This document shows positions 59,767 to 64,000 of a DNA stretch of 64,000 nucleotides, in pieces; position 1 is the first letter of the stretch; the number at the start of each line of letters is the position of its first letter. Made by a program: the position numbers and the translations under genes. The stretch is taken from positions 13,454,101-13,518,100 of the forward strand of contig NC_003074.8 of the NCBI RefSeq assembly GCF_000001735.4. The letters run 5' to 3'. The notes under the pieces are model-generated. The model worked only from the letters and a program-made list of their open reading frames with translations. It searched no databases and was not told the origin of the DNA. Origin of the DNA: Arabidopsis thaliana (Eukaryota; Streptophyta; Magnoliopsida; Brassicales; Brassicaceae).

Positions 59767-61497
59767 TTAAGCCTTGCATGTCTTACGATTGTGTCCAATT
59801 TGCTTGCAATTGCCACAAGTGTGTTTTCTTCTAGGCTTCTTCTTCTCTATAGCAATCTCCAGTGCATACTTAATTCTCGATTTCTTTGGTCTACCTGGTT
59901 GTTGACGAGCTTCCGGTGGTAAACAGATCTTCGACACGACATTTTCGGGAACAGGTATATCAAAGTCCCTGGGCATGATGGCATTAGCATAGGACTTGCA
60001 TAAATAATTCTTCTGAAAGTAAGGATGACACAATGATATCCGAGAAAGTTTTCGTTTTTCAGCAGCTGCAATCGCGTGGATACATGGAATCTTTTTTAGA
60101 TCAAACCTGCGACACGAACATTTCTAGTCTTTCAAATTAACAACATGCAGAGATGCTCCAAACGTAACTTGTACTTGATTTGCATCTATGTCTTGACCTG
60201 ACCGATGTCTACTTCAAATTCAAGTCCCTGCTCGGACAGTAACTGGTCGAAAAGCCTCACTTAGCAATTTGGCGTACTCTACACGACTCTACAAAAAATA
60301 CATTGTCATTAGTTAGCTATAATCACCAATATACGGACGTGTATAAATTATGTTTGTATTAGAAATGAAACCTGCAAGATCTTCTCTACTCCATGAGTAA
60401 GATATGTAGACAAATTCAATGCATCATTTCTTCTGTCTGAAAACCATCTCGTCATCATGGATCTAATTTCTTCTAACAGTTGTACAATAGGAAGGCTTCT
60501 TGCTGGTGACATGACCTTATTCATTGACTCCACAAAGTTACTTGTAAGCAAGTTGTACTTATCACCAGGGAAATGCACACAAGTCCACAAACGTAGATCA
60601 GCTCTTTGAAGGTAAGCATGAATAGCAGGATTCAAAGCTAAAATCTGATCAAATATCCTTTCAAAATCGACTAATCTGTAAGCGTTTGCTGCCTTCTTTA
60701 CCAAACCAAATGCATCCTGACCTTTAAAGCGAACTAATATATTCTATTACAAGTGGTATGTACAGATTCCCCGGCTAGACTTAGGATAAACTGCCATTAT
60801 TGCTTTTTTAACGGATTGGTGCCTGGCATAAATAATGGCGAGACTTTCATCATTCTGAATCACACTGCTGAGTTGTCTAAAAAACCATTCCCATGAGGCA
60901 TCATTTTCAGTATCAACAACGACAAAAGCAATCGGGTATATCTGAAATTTACCATCTTGAGTTGTTGCTGTAAGAAGTGTCCCTAAGTATTTTCCCTATA
61001 AAAAAGTACCGTCAACAACCACCACTTTCCTCATGAAAGGGAATCCTAAAATACTTGCACCAAACGCAAGAAACAAGTACTTAAATCGCTGAGTTTCATC
61101 CACCTCAAGTCGCGTGAAGGTTCCAGGATTTTTCCTCCTTAGTATGTACAAGTATATCGGAAGTTGCTCGTAACCACTTTCTGGTGTACCCCTAACCAAT
61201 TCTCAGGCAGATCTTAGTGTCCGATAAGCCTTCTAGTAATCCATCTAACAAAATGTATTGACTTTAGTGATTAGTTGGTTGAAAACAAGGTGTAATTAAT
61301 AAACAAAGAAAGCCAAGAAATTGGAAATCATACCTTGATTCAAAATTGTTTAGTGAATGCTTCGGCAACGTGCATTGGGAGAACCTTAGGTCCAATTCCA
61401 CCAACGTAATTCTTATAGAGCAATCCAAGTATTTCGTGAGTAGCTTGTCGGGAACGTGATGAGCGTTTAGAACCTGAACTGAATTTGAAATTATCAT
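59767..61497 (-). pseudogene. mudrA-type MULE transposase D
   Basis: Read from the right: N-terminal linker (GGIGPKVLPMHVAEAFTKQF near 61350, then LVRGTPESGYEQLP); transposase domain from 61120 with VVVDGTFL carrying the first Asp and IAFVVVDTENDASWEWFF; then IYARHQSV, where the second catalytic Asp of the usual SDRH motif is Ala. It continues with LLTSNFVESMNKVMSPARSL, a SWIM-type finger (CSCRRFDLKKIPCIH near 60080-60130) and a C-terminal CCHC knuckle (CGNCKQIGHNRKTC). Several stops (for example near 61010, 60745 and 61345). Different subfamily from A and B by sequence. Confidence 0.82.
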
Positions 61498-64000
61498 GTC
61501 TATGCATTGTTTATAAACTCATGGCTACCATATACATACTTGGATTATCTTATTCATTTCATCACCCTCTGTTAATCCAATTAGTTGTCTCTCATTTTTA
61601 GAGCAGTTTCCCATACCCTTAGCCTATCCTTATTTCAAGCCAAAGATCATTTGTGTGTAATTGTGAGGTTTTTTTCGATTGAGCTTGGTATAACGTGTTA
61701 GGTATGAGCCGACAAGAGCAGTCTTTCATGTAGACCTACCCCACGCTTTTTGGGTTAGTTAGGACTAGGTGGAGACTTGTATTTGGGATTGGGAATGTGT
61801 ATGGAATGTGATAATAGGTTTTTAAGATCAATTAATCCTAAAGCACTATCATGTCGTTGTAGCACTGAAGGTTGTCAATCCAAATGGGTGTGATGCTAAC
61901 AATCAAGATGTGATCAGAAGTCACTAAGTCAAGCCAAGCAATAACAGGTTTTGGTGTGTTCTAGCAGTCCTAAGTGAATATGCAGAAAACAGAAAATCAA
62001 ACAGAAACAGCAAAACACTCGACCAACACAGCTCTGTGCAGAGCAATGGATGAGGTCGAGTGACAGGTCGAGTAACAGGCAGAAAGTGAAACAGGGATAC
62101 TCGACTGCACAGTCTGAAGCCAGACAACTGGGTGGTCGAGTATCAGGTCGAGTAACAGGAAAGAATTGCAGAAACTAAGCAACAGAGAACAAGATGCAGT
62201 AAACAACAGTAGAGTAAACAAAGAATTCAATCAGATAAAGAATTCCTAAGGATGGGGTAATTGAGTAATTTCATTTCCTCAGTTTACAGGTGATTGACAT
62301 GCTCAATAAATTAACCCTAGACAACAAGTTCATTAACCAAATCTAAGTGCCACCGCAACAGAGACTCTCAAGCTAACCTAGTCCCAGACTCAATCACCAT
62401 TGACGAGAGGTAACCTAACAGGCATTACGAATCAACAAGTTAAAGCCAAAACGCTCCCTGCAACCAATACCTTGGTACAGGGTCACGAGTCTCTGGAATT
62501 AGTGGTTCAGACATTTCATCGAACACCTTTTGGGCGCAGAAATGTCTGGGCTCAAATTCCAGTTGATCAGAAAGCAATAGGCATTAAGAACAACTAATCC
62601 AGAAGGGATCTATCAACCAATACTCAATCACCTAGCATACTGAGAATTCTACACTACTCTAACCCATCCTTAGAAACCTATTCACTACTCAGACATCATA
62701 ACAGAAAGCATAAACGTTGAACAAATTGAAAACATGATAACAACAATGTAACAACAGGATGATAACAGAATGAACAACAGTAAACGAAATCAAGAACAGA
62801 AACTGAATACTGAATACTGAATAGATAAAGATAAATCCGGATTACAAAAAGTTTAGAACACAAAGTCTGCGGAAATAAAACTAGATAAAAACTTCTTGTC
62901 TGCGAAAAATGAGAAGTACATGCTACTTTTAGGCAAATATCCCGAAACCCTAATACTCAAAACGACCTGGGGGTCGAGTGGTCTCTTGAGATCTTGAAGC
63001 TCCTACTCGACCTCTTGGTCGAGTGGTTTTTCATGATCAGGTCCGCTTCTTCCAGATAGCTCGTCAACAGCTCCAAATCACCTGAAATCAACGCAAATAT
63101 GCAACATGCACGCAAAACTATCCTAAACATGCAAAGTGATGACAAATGATGTGAAATGGTATAAAACAGTGATGATATGATGCTAAAATGATGACAAATG
63201 GATGCTCAAAACATGCAAAATACACACTTATCAACTCCCCCAAACTTAGTCTTTGCTTGCCCTCAAGCAAACAATCAAGAACAAGCTGGAGGTGAGGTTT
63301 AAAAGCGGGGACTCAGAGCCAAAGCACCAGATAGACCAGATGAAATCAATGTCCAAGTTGGAAGTTCTAAGCTGCAAGATCGAATTCTACTTAAAAACGT
63401 TAGCCATGCCTCATCATTCAGTCCGACTCATATGCTCGACCTACACAAGTTTTCAAATCTACCAATCCCTTTAACATTCATTAGTTCTGGAACGTGAATC
63501 AAGCAATGCATCATCAAAGAACTCATTTGGCTAAGGTAAAAGGTCAAGAGACAAAGATGGTCCCTTACAGAATAGGCTTCAGTAACAGGGGATCTCTCAA
63601 AAAATGATTAAGCTTTAGTAGAATGCTAAAGGTAAGTCCCAAGCTATGCATACAGAGATAAGATCCCATCTACCCAGAGTATATCAAATGAAGCTCTAAT
63701 GGTAATTCCATCTCCAATCCCAATATAAGAACTTAACTGTACCCTTTGCATTCATGAATCTTTTAAGCCCTTTTCCTAATCATTCTTTTCTTTTCTCTTA
63801 ACTCTTGGAGAAGCTTTCTCAACACTTTGTTACATCTAGCGGATTTGGATTTCTTTAACAACTAAGGTTCCTGTTTTTAACATTTTAAAACCAAGGGCTT
63901 TTGCCCATCTTCAATAGCTAACAAGAACTCTTTCTTTTCTTTACAAATCCCAAAACCTTTACTAGACTTTTTCTGATTCTTTAGCTTACTTCACCTAGAG
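61498..64000. other. Noncoding repeat DNA, probably LTR-retrotransposon derived
   Basis: No coding region that I can support; the short ORFs look spurious. The motif GGTCGAGT recurs in both orientations (62051-62155 and 62970-63025). TCCCCCAAACTTAGTCTTTG at 63235 followed by CTTGCCCTCAAGCAA resembles internal sequence of gypsy-type elements seen widely in plants. A TGATAAGTGTGT (minus strand, near 63230) could be an LTR start. Family and borders are uncertain. Confidence 0.4.

Noticed and set aside
1..64000. CRISPR-like interpretation of the regular repeats
   Set aside because: The repeats are short, degenerate and AT-rich without unique spacers, and the genes are spliced plant transposon genes.

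Overview
The window looks like pericentromeric, transposon-packed nuclear DNA of a Brassicaceae plant, Arabidopsis itself or a close relative. Two intact host genes and one RecA-like pseudogene at 31.5-39.5 kb match, from memory, the Arabidopsis chromosome 3 neighbourhood AT3G32920 (short RecA-like), AT3G32930 (plastid protein) and AT3G32940 (KH/SF1-like RNA-binding protein). Everything else I can identify is transposable-element DNA, mostly decayed. No tRNA, rRNA or CRISPR was seen.

Layout. 0-9 kb: element A, a Mutator-like element (MULE) with a DUF1985/Ulp1-protease-like gene on + and a mudrA-type transposase on -; the transposase lies inside the first intron of the Ulp1-like gene. 9-21 kb: element B, a close relative of A with a truncated DUF1985 gene meeting a truncated transposase tail to tail; a 6.1-kb L1-type LINE sits inside the transposase with a 14-bp target duplication, and element A preserves the empty site. 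21.6-22.35 kb: a gene-free array of the short motif found in the noncoding parts of A and B. 22.4-26.6 kb: a truncated Ty3/gypsy element on - with LTR, primer binding site, gag, protease and partial RT. 26.6-30.8 kb: AT-rich DNA. 31.5-34.9 kb: RecA pseudogene with a second, 5'-truncated LINE in an intron. 35.5-39.5 kb: the two intact genes, convergent. 40.5-54.7 kb: CACTA (En/Spm) elements: Y (one end found), X (6.9 kb, complete ends, AAA target duplication) and a 0.7-kb end-derived copy Z; X is inserted in a third DUF1985 gene (C). 55-61.5 kb: a fourth DUF1985/Ulp1 MULE (D), again convergent with its transposase. 61.5-64 kb: noncoding repeat DNA.

The most interesting signal is a bipartite short motif, typically TTTACAAGGGATTTTAAAA or TTTACAATCGTTTTTAAA. 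It fills introns and flanks of A and B, is absent from their exons and is not evident in C or D. This resembles the motif arrays bound by the self-encoded anti-silencing VANC proteins of Arabidopsis VANDAL MULEs. The suggested new system is that the A/B subfamily encodes a DNA-binding factor (the DUF1985 protein or the transposase) that recognises these arrays. The link is inference.
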